A DNA stretch of 55,785 bases from contig CAJGBT010000002.1 in NCBI GenBank assembly GCA_904501665.1, positions 1-55,785 of the forward strand, given 5' to 3'. Shown in pieces: positions 12,106 to 23,484 of the stretch. Below the pieces are notes generated by a model. It saw only the letters and a program-made list of their open reading frames with translations. It was not told where the DNA came from and made no database searches. The translations under genes and the position numbers were made by a program. This DNA comes from an uncultured Bacilli bacterium (GTDB lineage: Bacteria > Bacillota_I > Bacilli_A > Mycoplasmatales > Mycoplasmoidaceae). Position 1 is the stretch's first letter, and each line of letters begins with the position of its first letter.

Positions 12106-12903
12106 TTAATGACTTTTTTTACTACTTTTTTTAGTGCTCTTTGATTTTACTTTTGAAGAACCTTTTTTATTTTTTTTAGGTGATGATGAAACAACTATTT
12201 CTTCTTCTTGATATCTTGTAGTGTTATCAAAATTACTTCTGTTGCTACCTTTTGACTTATGAATAATACCTTCTAAAATTTCTAATTCTTCTTCAGTGAA
12301 AATATCACTTCTTACTTTAAATCGATGCTTACGGTTTTCAGCTTCTCTTCTATAAACCATATCATCATCTTTTCTTTTTAATAATTTTAAGCTTCTAGAA
12401 TCATTATTTCTTCTATCTTCATCACTTGATCATTCAAAGTTTTCATCATATCTTTCATTTTTATAATTTTGTCTAGATTTATCAAAACCAAAATGATATC
12501 ATTTTCTTTCATTGCTATATTTTTCACTATCAAAATCAGCATATTTTACACTATCATATGAAGAATTCTTATCATTAGAAGAGAATCATTTAATAAAGCC
12601 TTCCTTAAAAGCATTAAAAGATGAAGTACGATTAGTATTAGAAGAATTTGCATCACTCATTGTATCTCTTTGGTTTGCATACTTAGCAACCAAACGATCT
12701 GCTTCCTCAAAAACCTTTCTTTCCTCATTAGACATAGAAATAACTTCATGTTCATCCACGAATGTTACATCAACTTCTCTACCATCCACAAAAACTCTTT
12801 GCACTCCACCTTCAACAATACCTAAAGCTTTAGCATCGTTTTCATGAAGATACAAAATGTTTGAATTAGTTTCATTCACCTTCTTTTTTGTTGATTTTGC
12901 CAT
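12106..12903 (-). CDS. Charged low-complexity protein of unknown function
   Basis: 265 residues in one frame after reading several TGAs as Trp. The N-terminal ~50 residues look folded (GVQRVFVDGREVDVTFVDEH). The middle is rich in Asp, Ser, Tyr and Arg. The C-terminus is a basic low-complexity tail of Lys and Ser (KKNKKGSSKVKSKSTKKSSK), suggesting contact with nucleic acid or an acidic partner. No known domain is recognised. It is the first gene of the run leading to the 937-residue protein and lepA, so the promoter for that run should lie in 12904-13065. Confidence 0.75.
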
Positions 12904-13051
12904 TTTTTACCTCTTAATTAAACTTTGTTGATATATAAAGCATATCAATATCAACTATCCATACTATAGAATTATATATAGTAAAAGACATCAAATAACA
13001 TTTTTATTATATCAAAGATATATAAAAAAGTCAAAATACTTCTATTATATA

Positions 13052-13057
13052 TATAAT
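13052..13057 (+). promoter_or_regulatory. -10 element TATAAT, predicts a leaderless mRNA
   Basis: A perfect TATAAT lies only 8 bases before the ATG of the flavoprotein gene. There is no Shine-Dalgarno in between, so transcription would start at or within a base or two of the start codon. No good -35 is visible at the expected spacing. The 162-base region 12904-13065 is the only space between two divergent genes and must also hold the minus-strand promoter. Confidence 0.5.
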
Positions 13058-13065
13058 ATAAGTAT

Positions 13066-13983
13066 ATGATTGACTTGTTGATAATCGGGGCTGGACCTGT
13101 TGGATTATATACTGCTTTTTATGCATGCTTGAATAATTTGAATGTAGTAGTTGTTGAAATTGATACCATTGTTGGTGGTGCACCTAAAAAAATGTACCCA
13201 GAAAAATATATTTATGACATTCCTTGCATTTTAGAAACTACTGGGAGCAAAATTATTGAACAACTTCTAGAGCAATTAGCAACTCAAAAAAATTGAAAAA
13301 TAGAAAAGGGGGTTGTAATTCAAGAAATAAAAAAAAAGGAAGAATACTACCAAGTATTTTCAAATAAACAAATATTTGAATGTAAGAATATTATTTTTGC
13401 AACAGGATATGGGGCTTTTAAATATAATAAAATAGATGATCATTTAATTAATGATAAGCAAACTTATAAAAAGATACATTATGAAATTAATGATCTCAAT
13501 ATTTATAAGAATAAAAAAATTATCATATGTGGTGGGGGAAATAGTGCTATTGATTATGGGTTATTACTTGAGCCACTAGTTAAGAATATTAAATTAATTC
13601 ACCATAACAATAAGTTAAAGGCATTATCAACTAATGTTGAAAAACTAAAAAGTAAAAAAAAGGTTAATTTTCTATTAGATGCTAACATTGAGTCAATAGG
13701 TATTAATAAAATAGAAGTATTAATCAATGAAAAGAAACAAATCTTTGACTATGATTATCTTTTAGTTTTTTATGGGACTACAACAATTGAAAGCCCATTA
13801 GCAAATTTAGGAATCTTTAATGAAATGCATAAAATTAATGTAGATGAAAATATGCAATCGTTAAGATTTAAAAATATTTATGCTATTGGTGCATGTAATG
13901 ATAAAGGATATCATAATTTAATGGTAAATGGGTTTAGTCAAGGAACTATCGTTATTGACTATATAGTCAATAACAAAAAGTAG
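13066..13983 (+). CDS. Ferredoxin/flavodoxin-NADP+ reductase, thioredoxin-reductase-like
   Basis: 305 residues. An FAD- and NAD(P)-binding oxidoreductase with an N-terminal FAD Rossmann motif GAGPVGLYTA, the stretch YPEKYIYDIP typical of YumC-type ferredoxin-NADP+ reductases, a second Rossmann motif CGGGNSAIDYG near residue 160 and a C-terminal FAD motif IYAIGACNDKG. There is no redox-active CxxC, so it is not a classical thioredoxin reductase. It would pass electrons between NADPH and a small carrier. The IspG encoded near 53.5 kb needs such a reduced carrier, a plausible but unproven link. It converges on upp with one base between the stop codons. Confidence 0.85.
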
Positions 13984-13984
13984 A

Positions 13985-14605
13985 TTATTTAGTTCCAAAT
14001 AATCTATCTCCAGCATCACCTAAACCAGGTTCAATATATCCATCTTTATTCAAACAATCATCTAAACTAGCAGTATAAACAACAATATCTGGATGTTGTT
14101 TTTCTAAATATTTAACCCCCTCTGGTGAAGAAAGAATACAAATAAAAGTAATAGATTTTGGCCGAAATTTTTTAACTAAACTAATTGCTTTAGATGCCGA
14201 TTGTCCAGTAGCTAACATTGGATCAAGAATTAATACATCAGATTCACCAATGTTTTTAGGAAGTTTTGTATAGTATTCAATTGGTGCTAATTTTTTTTCA
14301 TCCCGATATAATCCAATATGTCCAATTGAAGCAGTAGGAATTAAATTTTTTATACCATCAACCATTCCTAAACCAGCTCTTAAAATTGGTACTAAACATA
14401 TTTTGTTTTGTAACTTATATCCTTTACACATCTTAATTGGTGTTTGAACGTCAATTTCTTTAACCTTCATATTTTTACTTACTTCATAAGCAAGTAGAGT
14501 AGTGATTTCTTCTAGATTTGAACGGAAAATAGTTGAAACTGTTTCAATTTTTCTCATTCTAGTTAGTTTATCTTTTATTAATGGATGATCTACAATCTTT
14601 AACAT
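13985..14605 (-). CDS. upp: Uracil phosphoribosyltransferase
   Basis: 206 residues, the standard size. Converts uracil and PRPP to UMP in pyrimidine salvage, which mollicutes depend on because they lack de novo synthesis. The PRPP-binding loop reads LILDPMLATGQSA. The N-terminal VPILRAGLGMVDG and C-terminal YIEPGLGDAGDRLFGT (uracil-binding) motifs are present. It lies 61 bases downstream of dnaA on the same strand and converges on the flavoprotein gene. Confidence 0.98.
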   Translation of the reverse strand: MLKIVDHPLIKDKLTRMRKIETVSTIFRSNLEEITTLLAYEVSKNMKVKEIDVQTPIKMCKGYKLQNKICLVPILRAGLGMVDGIKNLIPTASIGHIGLYRDEKKLAPIEYYTKLPKNIGESDVLILDPMLATGQSASKAISLVKKFRPKSITFICILSSPEGVKYLEKQHPDIVVYTASLDDCLNKDGYIEPGLGDAGDRLFGTK

Positions 14606-14666
14606 AATAATGCTTTAAAAGTTTTTCAAGCTTTTAGATATCTTACCATTTTTATATAAATTTTGT

Positions 14667-16022
14667 TTATTTATTAAATAAACTATCTATATATTTCTTT
14701 AGACTTTCATCACTTTCAATTTTTTTAGCTATTTTTTCAATAGCACTCATAACAGTTGTATGATCTCTATTAGAGAATAACTTACCAATATCATTATAGT
14801 TCATGCTTAATTTAGTTCTCAAAACATACATACAAACATGCCTTACATCAACTAAATTTTTAAGACGAGACTTACCCCTAACTAGATCCTCTTTAATGCC
14901 ATATCATTTACATATTGTTGCAATCACTATATCAGGATTAACTTGTAAATCTATACGATGACTAATTGAATTATTCTCATTCACAAATTTTTTGACAAAT
15001 TCTTTTGTAATAATCTCATCAGGCCTTAAATTTTGAATAGCATAAAAACTCAATTGATTTACCACACCAATTAATTTTCTTAAATCCTTATCATAATATT
15101 TAGTAATTTCAGAAATGGCATCATCATTAAAAAAAATATTAGATTCATTTTGATTAATTTTTTGTAATACAATTTGTTTTAATACTTCATGTTCAGGTTT
15201 ATTAATTTTAATAGTTAAACCAGAGGAAAAACGAGAAACCATTCTTTCTTCCAAGGAATCAAGAGAATCTGGTTCCTTATCAGAAGTAATAACAATTTGA
15301 CGATTATTTCTTACTAAACTATTAAATATGGAAAAGAATATTTCATTGGTTTTTTCCTTTCCTGATAAATATTGAATATCATCAATTAAAAGTAAATCAA
15401 TTGAACTATAATTGTTTTTTAACTCCTCAACAAAATTACTACCCTTAGATAATGCAGAAAAAACATCACGAATAAAATTATCACATTCAATATACTTTAT
15501 TTTTTTATTTGGATATTTATTTAAATAATGATTACCAAGTGCAATAATTAGATGGGTTTTTCCTAAACCAGTAGATCCATAAATAAATAAAGGATTATAA
15601 ATTGTTCCTAATCGATTTGCAATTGCACAAACTGCATTGTAAGCACTTTTATTAAATTCGCCAACAATAAAATTATCTAATGTATAATCTTTTATTAATC
15701 CATTGCTTGCATTATTATTTTTATGATCGATTATCAAATTATCATCAAAACGAACAAATTTTTTTTCCTCTGGTAATAAAAATTCAATATTTAAATTAGT
15801 TTTAGTATATTCTTTTATTAAATTATCTATAATGTCCTTAAAATCATTGACTAAAATACTTTTAGCAAAAATTGATGGAACACTAATATTTAAAACATTG
15901 TTTTTAATCCCAATAACTTCAGTGGGTAAAATACAAGTCTCATAAATATTTTTATTATTAAAGGATTCTTTTAATGAACTAATAATCTCTTTTCAAATTT
16001 TATTTAATTCTTGCTTATTCAT
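14667..16022 (-). CDS. dnaA: Chromosomal replication initiator DnaA
   Basis: 451 residues. AAA+ ATPase that opens the replication origin. An N-terminal interaction domain (residues 1-95) is followed by Walker A GSTGLGKTHL, Walker B LLLIDDIQ and the C-terminal DnaA-box-binding signature FSNRDHTTVMSAI. TGA codons are read as Trp in the N-terminus (KIWKEI) and before YGIKED. No dnaN, recF or gyrB is next to it, and neither 14606-14666 nor 16453-16543 shows recognisable DnaA boxes. The gene therefore seems to have lost its usual origin context here. Downstream neighbour is upp, upstream a small membrane protein 16 bases away. Confidence 0.97.
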
Positions 16023-16038
16023 AGATAATTAGTCTTAA

Positions 16039-16452
16039 TTATTTAGAATAAATAGTTGAAGATGAAAATGAAGGATCATTTCCATTGTTATGGTTAGAAG
16101 TTACAATTGGAGCTTCTTTTTGTTGTTGACTTGAGTTGGAATCTCCAATTGAATGATTAGCAGCATCTTTTAATTTGTTTTCTCTAGATTTAATATATCT
16201 TAAGGTTAAAATATATGATAATCCATAACCTATAAAAATCACTAAAGAACAAGCTGCTAAAGAAGTGATTATTGCTCCAGCAACAAACCCAATATGTTCT
16301 TTTTTAAATTTTTCTTTATCATTATTAATATCACTAATTTTATATTTTTGAACATTTGCTACCCCGAAAAGAGTACCTAAGCCAGCTCCAGTTAGAACTA
16401 AAGTAGAAGCAATTGATGTATAGAATAATATTGTTTTTGTCTTAAATTTCAT
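16039..16452 (-). CDS. Two-helix membrane protein of unknown function
   Basis: 137 residues with two hydrophobic segments: TILFYTSIASTLVLTGAGLG near the N-terminus and a second around residues 55-85 (GAIITSLAACSLVIFIGYGL). The C-terminal ~50 residues are hydrophilic, rich in Ser, Asn and Gln, and probably exposed or disordered. No family recognised. It is transcribed toward dnaA with 16 bases between, divergent from ffh. Confidence 0.7.
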   Translation of the reverse strand: MKFKTKTILFYTSIASTLVLTGAGLGTLFGVANVQKYKISDINNDKEKFKKEHIGFVAGAIITSLAACSLVIFIGYGLSYILTLRYIKSRENKLKDAANHSIGDSNSSQQQKEAPIVTSNHNNGNDPSFSSSTIYSK

Positions 16453-16495
16453 ATTTTCACTCTCAAATTAATATTTTTATATTACTTATTAATTA

Positions 16496-16501
16496 TATAA
16501 T
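16496..16501 (+). promoter_or_regulatory. -10 element TATAAT for ffh
   Basis: A consensus TATAAT lies about 42 bases before the ffh start codon. The leader contains AAGAGAG, a weak Shine-Dalgarno. The element sits in the 91-base divergent gap between ffh and the membrane gene. No clear -35 is visible, as is common in mollicutes. Confidence 0.5.
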
Positions 16502-16543
16502 GAAAATAATTAATAATAGAAAACTTTATAAAGAGAGCAAGAT

Positions 16544-17887
16544 ATGTTTAATTCAATGTTATCTAATATTGTTGCAAAAACCATGGCCAAAAAAATAAAA
16601 AATAACACAATCCAAGAAGAGGATATTCAAGATGTTATTAGGGAAATTAGAATATCTTTATTGGATGCTGATGTAAATTTAGCTGTCGTTAAAAAATTTA
16701 TTAATAATATAAAAGAAAAGACAATTGGTGAAAATATTGGTGAAAATGTTACACCATCAGATTTCTTATTAAAAACAATTAAAGATGAGTTGATTGAAAT
16801 TTTAGGAAAAAATCAAAAAGGAATTAATTTTAAACAAAATACGCAGAAAATTATGATGGTTGGTTTACAAGGTTCAGGAAAAACAACTACTGCTGCTAAG
16901 TTAGCAAATTATGCTAAAACTAAGGAAAAAAAGAAACCGATATTAATTGCATGTGATATTTATCGTCCTGCTGCTATTGAACAACTAGAACAATTAGCTA
17001 AAGATAATAAAATTGATTTTTACCAAGAGGGGACACAAGCACCAGTTAAAACAATTAAAAATTGTGAAGATGTTATCAAAAACAATAAAAATGATTTTAT
17101 TATTGTTGATACAGCCGGAAGATTACAAACTAATGAAACGCTAATGAATGAGTTAGTTGATATTAAAAAAACTTTTAATCCTGATGAAATTTTATTAGTA
17201 GTAGATGCAATGAGCGGACAAGATATAGTTAATGTAGCTACTGAATTCCATAGTAAATTAAAATTAACTGGTTTAATTATTACAAAAATGGATTCTGATG
17301 CTAGAGCAGGAGCAGTTTTATCATTAATTTCCATCCTAAATATTCCAGTTAAATTTATTGGGGTAGGTGAAAAGGTGCAATCTTTAGAACTTTTTTATCC
17401 AGAAAGAATTGCTGATCGTATCTTAGGTCTAGGTGATATTATGACCTTAGCCGAAAAAGCTATGGATGTAATTGATGAAAAAAAAGCTAAAAGCCAGTTA
17501 AATAGAATGTTATCTGGAAAAATGGATTTAGAAGATTTATATAATCAAATGGAGCAAATTAATAAAGTTGGTTCCATTGGTGGGATAATTGGTATGATTC
17601 CTGGTTTAAGTAAAAAAATTAGTGATAGTCAGGAAGCTGAGATAGAAAGTAAAATGAAAGTTATGAAAGTACTAATGAACTCAATGACTTTGAAGGAAAG
17701 AAGAAATCCAAAATTATTAAAAAAGGATGCTTCAAGACGAGTTAGGATAGTAAAAGGTTCAGGACGTTCTATGGATGAATTAAATAAACTAATTAAAAGA
17801 TGAGAAGAAGGTAATAAAAAAATATCTAACATTGGAACAATGTTTAAAAAAGGTGGGAATCCTTTTAAAGGTGGAGTTGGTTTTTAA
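16544..17887 (+). CDS. ffh: Signal recognition particle GTPase Ffh
   Basis: 447 residues. Binds signal sequences of nascent membrane and secreted proteins together with the 4.5S RNA. N domain, then the GTPase with GLQGSGKTTTAAKLA, DTAGRL and TKMDSDARAG. The M domain contains the signal-sequence/RNA-binding region (SIGGIIGMIPG, SRRVRIVKGSGRS). A TGA near the C-terminus is read as Trp, adding about 28 residues to the standard-code reading and ending in a Gly/Lys-rich tail. It is followed after 8 bases by rbgA. Confidence 0.98.
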
Positions 17888-17895
17888 TTTTAATT

Positions 17896-18714
17896 ATGAC
17901 TAGTGAAAAAATTAATTGATTTCCTGGGCATATGAAAAAAGCTATTGGAGAAATGAATAAACAAATGAAAAATGTTGATTTCATTATAGAAGTATTGGAT
18001 GCAAGAGCACCAATCTTAACTAGCAATAGTGAATTAAAAAAATTTTTTAATCAAAAACCAATTATAAAAGTAGCACTTAAAAATGACTTAAGCGATATAC
18101 AGGACAATGATAAAAATAATGAGATAGTTTTTGGAACTATTAAATCAAAATCATTTAGAAAAGTAATAATTTCTAAAATAGAACAAGCATTTGAAACTAA
18201 AATTAAAAGTTTAAAACAAAAAAATTTAAGTAATCCTAATTTTATTGGTATGGTAGTTGGTTTACCAAATGTTGGTAAATCTTCATTAATTAATTTTTTA
18301 TCCTTATCTAATAAACTAAAAGTTGAGAATAGATCAGGTGTTACAAAAAGACAAAGCATTACAAAAATTAATAATAATTTTTATTTAATTGATACACCAG
18401 GAGTGTTTTTTAAAAAAATTGATGATCTTAATGATGGAATTAAATTAGTAGTTTTAAATAATATCAAACGAGAAGTTGTTAATCTTGAATTAGTTTTAAA
18501 AATAACATATGATTATTTTTTAAAAAATTATTCCTTAGCATTGAAAAAATTTTATCAAATGGAACAAGTATTACCTTTTAATGAATTTATTCAATATGTT
18601 TGTGAAAAATATAAATTTAAAAGTACTAATAATGAATTGGATTTAAATCGAGCTTTTCAATTTATACTAGATAATTTTTCAAATGGATTAGTTTGTAAAT
18701 TTCATTTTATTTAA
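17896..18714 (+). CDS. rbgA: Ribosome biogenesis GTPase RbgA (YlqF)
   Basis: 272 residues. Circularly permuted GTPase needed for late assembly of the 50S subunit. It starts with the family hallmark WFPGHM (W encoded by TGA). The order of motifs is permuted: the G4-like LKNDLSD comes first (about residue 57), then G1 GLPNVGKSSLIN (about 122) and G3 DTPGVF. The ATG at 17896 is 8 bases after ffh, so the two are one transcript. Its last 8 bases overlap the end of gatB on the other strand. Confidence 0.95.
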
Positions 18715-20146
18715 ATTTGGATAATTTACTTAAAAGAATTGTTCTTGTAACTATAGGGTTAGCTTGAGAATTAGTTTCCTTCATTACCATACCTACTAAA
18801 AATTTTTCAACTCTTTCTGGTCTTTGCGGATATTGATTAACTAAGTCTAAATTATTATTAATATATTGCTCAATGATATTTCCGATGAGAGTTTCATCTT
18901 CAATTTGTTTAAAACATAATTCATCAATAAGTTCTTTAATTGTTTTCTTGACTTCTAATAATTTTAGTAACAAAATTTTTGCTTGTTTTGAATTTATTTT
19001 TTGTTCATCTAAATACAACAATAAATTTGCAAATTCATCAATAAAAGTTTTTGTCAAATCTTTAATTAAAATATTTGTTTTATTTAATACTCCAAGTAAT
19101 TCAGAATTTATTCAATTAAATACTAATAAATAATTGTTTACTTTTGAACAAATTGATAAAAATAATTGTAAACATTCAATGTTATCTAACAAAAAATTTA
19201 TCTGTTTATTATCTAGGCCATTTTTAAAAAGATTATCCCTCATTTCATTTAAACTAGGACCAGATAAACTTATAATCTCTTTAATTGTTTTTTCAGAATA
19301 TTGAAAGACAATAATGTTAGGTTCAGTCATATATCGATAATCAGTAGCATCCGTCTTAGCTCTTAGTGATTCAGTAATATTTAAAGTATCATTATATTTT
19401 CTAGTTTCTTGAATTACTTCTTTACCTGATATTAATAATTGTTGTTGTCTTTTTATTTCATATTCAATTGCTTTTCCAACATTAGAAATTGAATTAATAT
19501 TTTTAATTTCTACACGTGTACCATATGTTTTAGAACCGATTGGATGAATCGATAAATTAACATCAGCTCTTAATAAACCATTTTCCATTTGTGCTAATGA
19601 AATATTTTTAAATGTTAAGATTCGTTTTAATTCATGCAAATATTCCATTGCTTCTTGAGCTGAATTTATACAAGGAGTTGAAACAATTTCTATTAATGGA
19701 CAACCAGCACGGTTATAATCTAAAAATAATTGATTATTTTGATTTATTTGTTTAGCAGTATCCTCCTCTATATGAATTCTTTCAATTGTAATTTTTTTAG
19801 TTTGTTGGTTAGCTAATGTAATGTTGATATATCCATTTTGACCTATTGGAAAATATTGTTGAGTAATTTGAAAACCTTTAGATAAATCTGGATAAAAGTA
19901 ATTTTTACGATCAAATTGAATATTCTTATAATTAATTTTCATATTTAAAGCATCAGCTAACACAATAGCTTTATCAATTACCTTTTTGTTAATAATAGGT
20001 AGGATTCCTGGTAAAGCTAGGTCCATAAAAGAAACTAAGGTATTACTAGGTGCATTATAATCACTTTTAGCATTAGAAAACATTTTAGCATTAGTATTAA
20101 TTACAGTATGAATTTCAATTCCAATAACAACTTTAAAATTAGTCAA
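18707..20146 (-). CDS. gatB: Asp/Glu-tRNA(Asn/Gln) amidotransferase subunit B
   Basis: 479 residues. The tRNA-binding and kinase subunit of GatCAB, which converts Glu-tRNA(Gln) (and possibly Asp-tRNA(Asn)) to the correct aminoacyl-tRNA. Visible are GIEIHTVINTNAKMFSNA, DLALPGILP, the FDRKNYFYPDLSKGFQI stretch, RAGCPLIEIVS and YRYMTEPNI. The C-terminal YqeY-like helical tail is present after a TGA read as Trp. The start overlaps the end of gatA by 8 bases. Gene order gatC-gatA-gatB is the common Gram-positive one. Confidence 0.97.
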
Positions 20147-21536
20147 TTTTAGCTCCTATTTTTTCTATAGCATATGCTATTTTTAAAACCTTTAGGTCTT
20201 GCTTATAATCAGCAGTAATATTAATTCCTAATGGTAATTTATTAACACTAATTGCAGGAATAGTAATAGAAGGTAAACCAGCAAAATTTGCTATTTGTAA
20301 TGCATCATCACAAATATTGTCAGAACTATTATTTTTTAATACATCATCAATTAATGGAGCAATACTAGAAGCACCTGGTAGAATGAATGCATCATAATCT
20401 TCAAAAATTGCTTTTGCCCGTTCAATAATTAATGTCCGAATTGATTTTGATTTCAAGAAAATATTTTCAAAATTTTCCCTTGAAGTAACATAGGCTCCAA
20501 TAACAAAACGTTGTTTTAATTGTTTACCAAATAAATTTGTACGGGATTTAATTGCAATATCTTGGAAATTATTGCCATTTTCACATTCGCCAAATAATAA
20601 ACCAGTTAAATTTGATCAGCAACTTGCAGCTTCACTATAACTTAATGAACGATAAATAGAACTAATCATACTTAATAAGTCTAGTCCAAAATCAATTTCG
20701 TGAATTTCAAAATTAGTTTTTAATTTTGATAAATATTTATCAAATTCTTTCTTTTCTTGCTTATTCATATAATTATATGCATCTTTAAGCAAAACAAGTT
20801 TAAATCTTTCTATATTTGTTTCTTGAATCTTACTAAAATAATCATTAGATAAATTAATTGAAGTCATATCGTGCTTATCTTGCTTAGCTAGGGTAGAATA
20901 AACTATTGCAATATCTAATACAGAATTGGCTAAAATGCCTACATGATCTAAACTTGGTGCATATGGAAAAACACCATAACGAGAGATAGCTCCATAACTT
21001 GGTTTAAATCCTACTATTCCTTGAAACGAAGCTGGTTTTCTAATTGAATCACCTGTATCAGTTGCAATTGCAAAAGTAACAATTTTTTTTGACACCATAA
21101 CTGATGAACCAGAACTAGAACCACCAGCAATTCTTGTTTTATCAAAAGGATTGGGTACAATTCCATAAGCTGAATAAGTACCAGTCCCTCCTAAGCCAAA
21201 TTCATCTAAATTATCTTTTGATAAACAAATAGCTCCTGCTTCATCTAATGTTTTTTTTACAAATGCATCATATTTAGGGATGTATTCTTTTAAAAAAAGA
21301 GAGCCACCAGTAGTAACTATATCCTTAGTTGCAATATTATCTTTCAAGGAATAAACAATTCCATTTAATAATGAATTGGAATTGTTAAAATGACAAAATG
21401 GAACAGTTCTTAACGAACAATTAAAATCCTTATTGATTTTTTTTAAATTCAATAAACTTGTATCATATATTTTTTGAGGAATAATTGTCTTATTAGATAA
21501 ATCCCTATTTAATGAAATGATGGTACTATTTTTCAT
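20139..21536 (-). CDS. gatA: Asp/Glu-tRNA(Asn/Gln) amidotransferase subunit A
   Basis: 465 residues. The amidase subunit that releases ammonia from glutamine. The Ser-cisSer-Lys triad is intact: Lys in YSLKDNI (about residue 65), the cis-Ser in TDTGDSIRKPA and the Ser cluster in AGGSSSGSS before it. A TGA after SEAASC is read as Trp. The 5' end overlaps gatC by 11 bases and the 3' end overlaps gatB by 8, so the three subunits are translationally coupled. Confidence 0.97.
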
Positions 21537-21810
21537 TTTTAATTACCACCATATTATTTTTAAAATGTTTACAATTCGAAAAAACTTCTTCATAATTATA
21601 ATCAACATACTGATCATCATTTAAAAAAGTTTCCAATCTAATTGGTTCAATCATACTAGTTTGCTTAATATTAGAAATATTGATGTCTTTTACTTTATCT
21701 ATTGATTTAACAATATTGTTAAACTCTTTTTCAATATCAATAATTTCTTTATCATTTAAGTCAAACATTAATTTCATTGATAATGCTTTTAATTTTTCTT
21801 TTTTATCCAT
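21526..21810 (-). CDS. gatC: Asp/Glu-tRNA(Asn/Gln) amidotransferase subunit C
   Basis: 94 residues. Small subunit that wraps around GatA and stabilises the GatA-GatB contact. The pattern SMKLMFDLNDKEIIDIEKEF near the N-terminus and IEPIRLETFLNDD in the middle fit the family. ATG at 21810 is preferred over an in-frame GTG at 21819 because AAGGTG stands 9 bases upstream. It starts 2 bases after the stop of the upstream membrane gene. Confidence 0.88.
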   Translation of the reverse strand: MDKKEKLKALSMKLMFDLNDKEIIDIEKEFNNIVKSIDKVKDINISNIKQTSMIEPIRLETFLNDDQYVDYNYEEVFSNCKHFKNNMVVIKNEK

Positions 21811-21812
21811 TT

Positions 21813-22823
21813 TTAACACCTTATTGTTTTCTTATTCTTTTTCTTGTCTTTTAAGAATATATTAACATTTGTTTTTTTAAAATTATTGGTTGATTCTTGA
21901 ATATGATTAAATTTTATAATAGGCATAATGATTAATGCTACTGGATATATAATAATTAAATTAATAATAACCATTGGTACAAACAAGACTAATCTAAAAA
22001 CAAATCATGTTGAATAGTTTAAAGGAGATATCATTGCATCAAAGGTTGGTAATATTAAAATATTACAAAAAATTTCAGTAATAATAATCATCATAAAAAC
22101 AGGGGCAAAAACCTCAAATCATGTTCCCTTTTTATTCTTCTTCTTCTTTTTTAAATAAACATAATTAAAATAGCAAACTCAAAGAACTAATAAAGATAAA
22201 ATTGATGAAATAACTATTACTAAAATTACACTCATTAAATTAAGTTCAAATGTAAAAGATAAGAAACTAATCACAAAACTTTGATAATTATTATCTTTTG
22301 CAAAGAATAATAAAATTGAAATAATCGATAATAAACAAACAAAAACTGTAGAAAAAATACAAAATTTTAAATATGACTTTTTACTAGATAATAATAATGA
22401 TTTGATAATACCACCAAGAAAACCAAATAAAATAGCAATAATAAAATAACCAAAATGAAATACACCGGCAGAAAGAGCAACAACTAAAAAGTCAATACTA
22501 GCACCCAAAAACATTCCAATAAGAGGTCCAAATAACAATCCTCCAATTTTAATTAAAATACTTTCAACTATTACCCGAGCACCTGATCATATTTTAAAAG
22601 CTACACCTATCAAACCAATACTTAATAAATTTAATAAAAAAATTAATGCTAATGATAATGCCAAAACAATTCCGATATTACTCATTGATTTAATTGATAT
22701 TTTTTGAAAAAGCATGTACTTTTTTTTATAAACAAAACGATAAAAAAGCTTTTTAATTAAAAAAACCGAAAATATTAATAAAATAAATATTCCAATAAAT
22801 AAAAAAACTTCTCAAACTTGCAT
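21813..22823 (-). CDS. Multi-pass membrane protein, possibly an ECF-type S component
   Basis: 336 residues with about seven hydrophobic helices and basic loops. The central part, LLFGPLIGMFLGASIDFL, resembles substrate-binding (S) components of ECF vitamin transporters, where a helix-loop of this form is common. Other parts do not identify the substrate. It starts 4 bases after the ung stop with AAGGTGA before the ATG and ends just before gatC. The N-terminal helix (VFLFIGIFILLIFSVFLI) followed by a basic stretch is longer than in typical S components. The assignment is tentative. Confidence 0.72.
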
Positions 22824-22827
22824 AAAA

Positions 22828-23484
22828 CTATCACCTTATTTTATCAATTAAATGATTATTTATTTGAGAAAAAATTTTTGAACCATTAAAGCCTTTATTA
22901 AATGAAAGTGGTGATGGGTGTGAAGTTTTTATAATTAAATGTTTTTGATCATTAATTAAGCCACTTAATTTCTGAGCATTATTACCTAATAAAACAAAAA
23001 CAATGCTTTCTTGTTCATTTAATTTTGCAATCACTTTTTTTATAAATAGTTCCCAACCGATATTTTTATGTGAATTAGGTTGATTCTCATTGACTGTTAA
23101 AATTGTATTAATTAAAAGAATACCTTGTTGAGCTCAATCAACTAAATTAGAATTAGTTCTAATAATGCCTAAATCATTTCTTAATTCTAAAAAAATGTTT
23201 CTTAGTGACGGAGGTATTGGCATTTTATTTGATACACTAAAACAAAGTCCATCAGCTAATTTTGGTTTAAAATAAGGGTCTTGCCCAAAAAAGACTACCC
23301 GAGTGTCTTCAATATCAAAAAAATTAAAACATCTAAAAATCATCTCTTTTTCAGGAAAAATATGATTTTTTTTACTTAAATCTAATAATTTTTTATCTAA
23401 ATTTATAAATCATCTTTCATCTTGTAATGATTTGATAAAGTTGTTTCAATTCGATGAACAATTAATTGATAAAAAATAACTCAT
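22828..23484 (-). CDS. ung: Uracil-DNA glycosylase
   Basis: 218 residues. Removes uracil from DNA in base excision repair. Active-site motif 1 reads GQDPYFKPKLADGLCFSV (usually GQDPYH, so the His is Phe here). Motif 2 is HPSPLSFNKGF. The start ATG shares its A with the TAA stop of the lipoprotein gene upstream (TAATG). The true end is the TAG at 22828-22830, after a TGA read as Trp. The enzyme is common in reduced mollicute repair sets. Confidence 0.94.

Noticed and set aside
12106..12903. EAGR-box terminal-organelle protein
   Set aside because: The aromatic/Gly/Asp stretch near residues 135-155 (HFGFDKS...NFEW) does not follow the EAGR pattern.
13066..13983. Thioredoxin reductase
   Set aside because: The fold fits but the redox-active CxxC is missing; the YumC-type ferredoxin-NADP reductase fits better.
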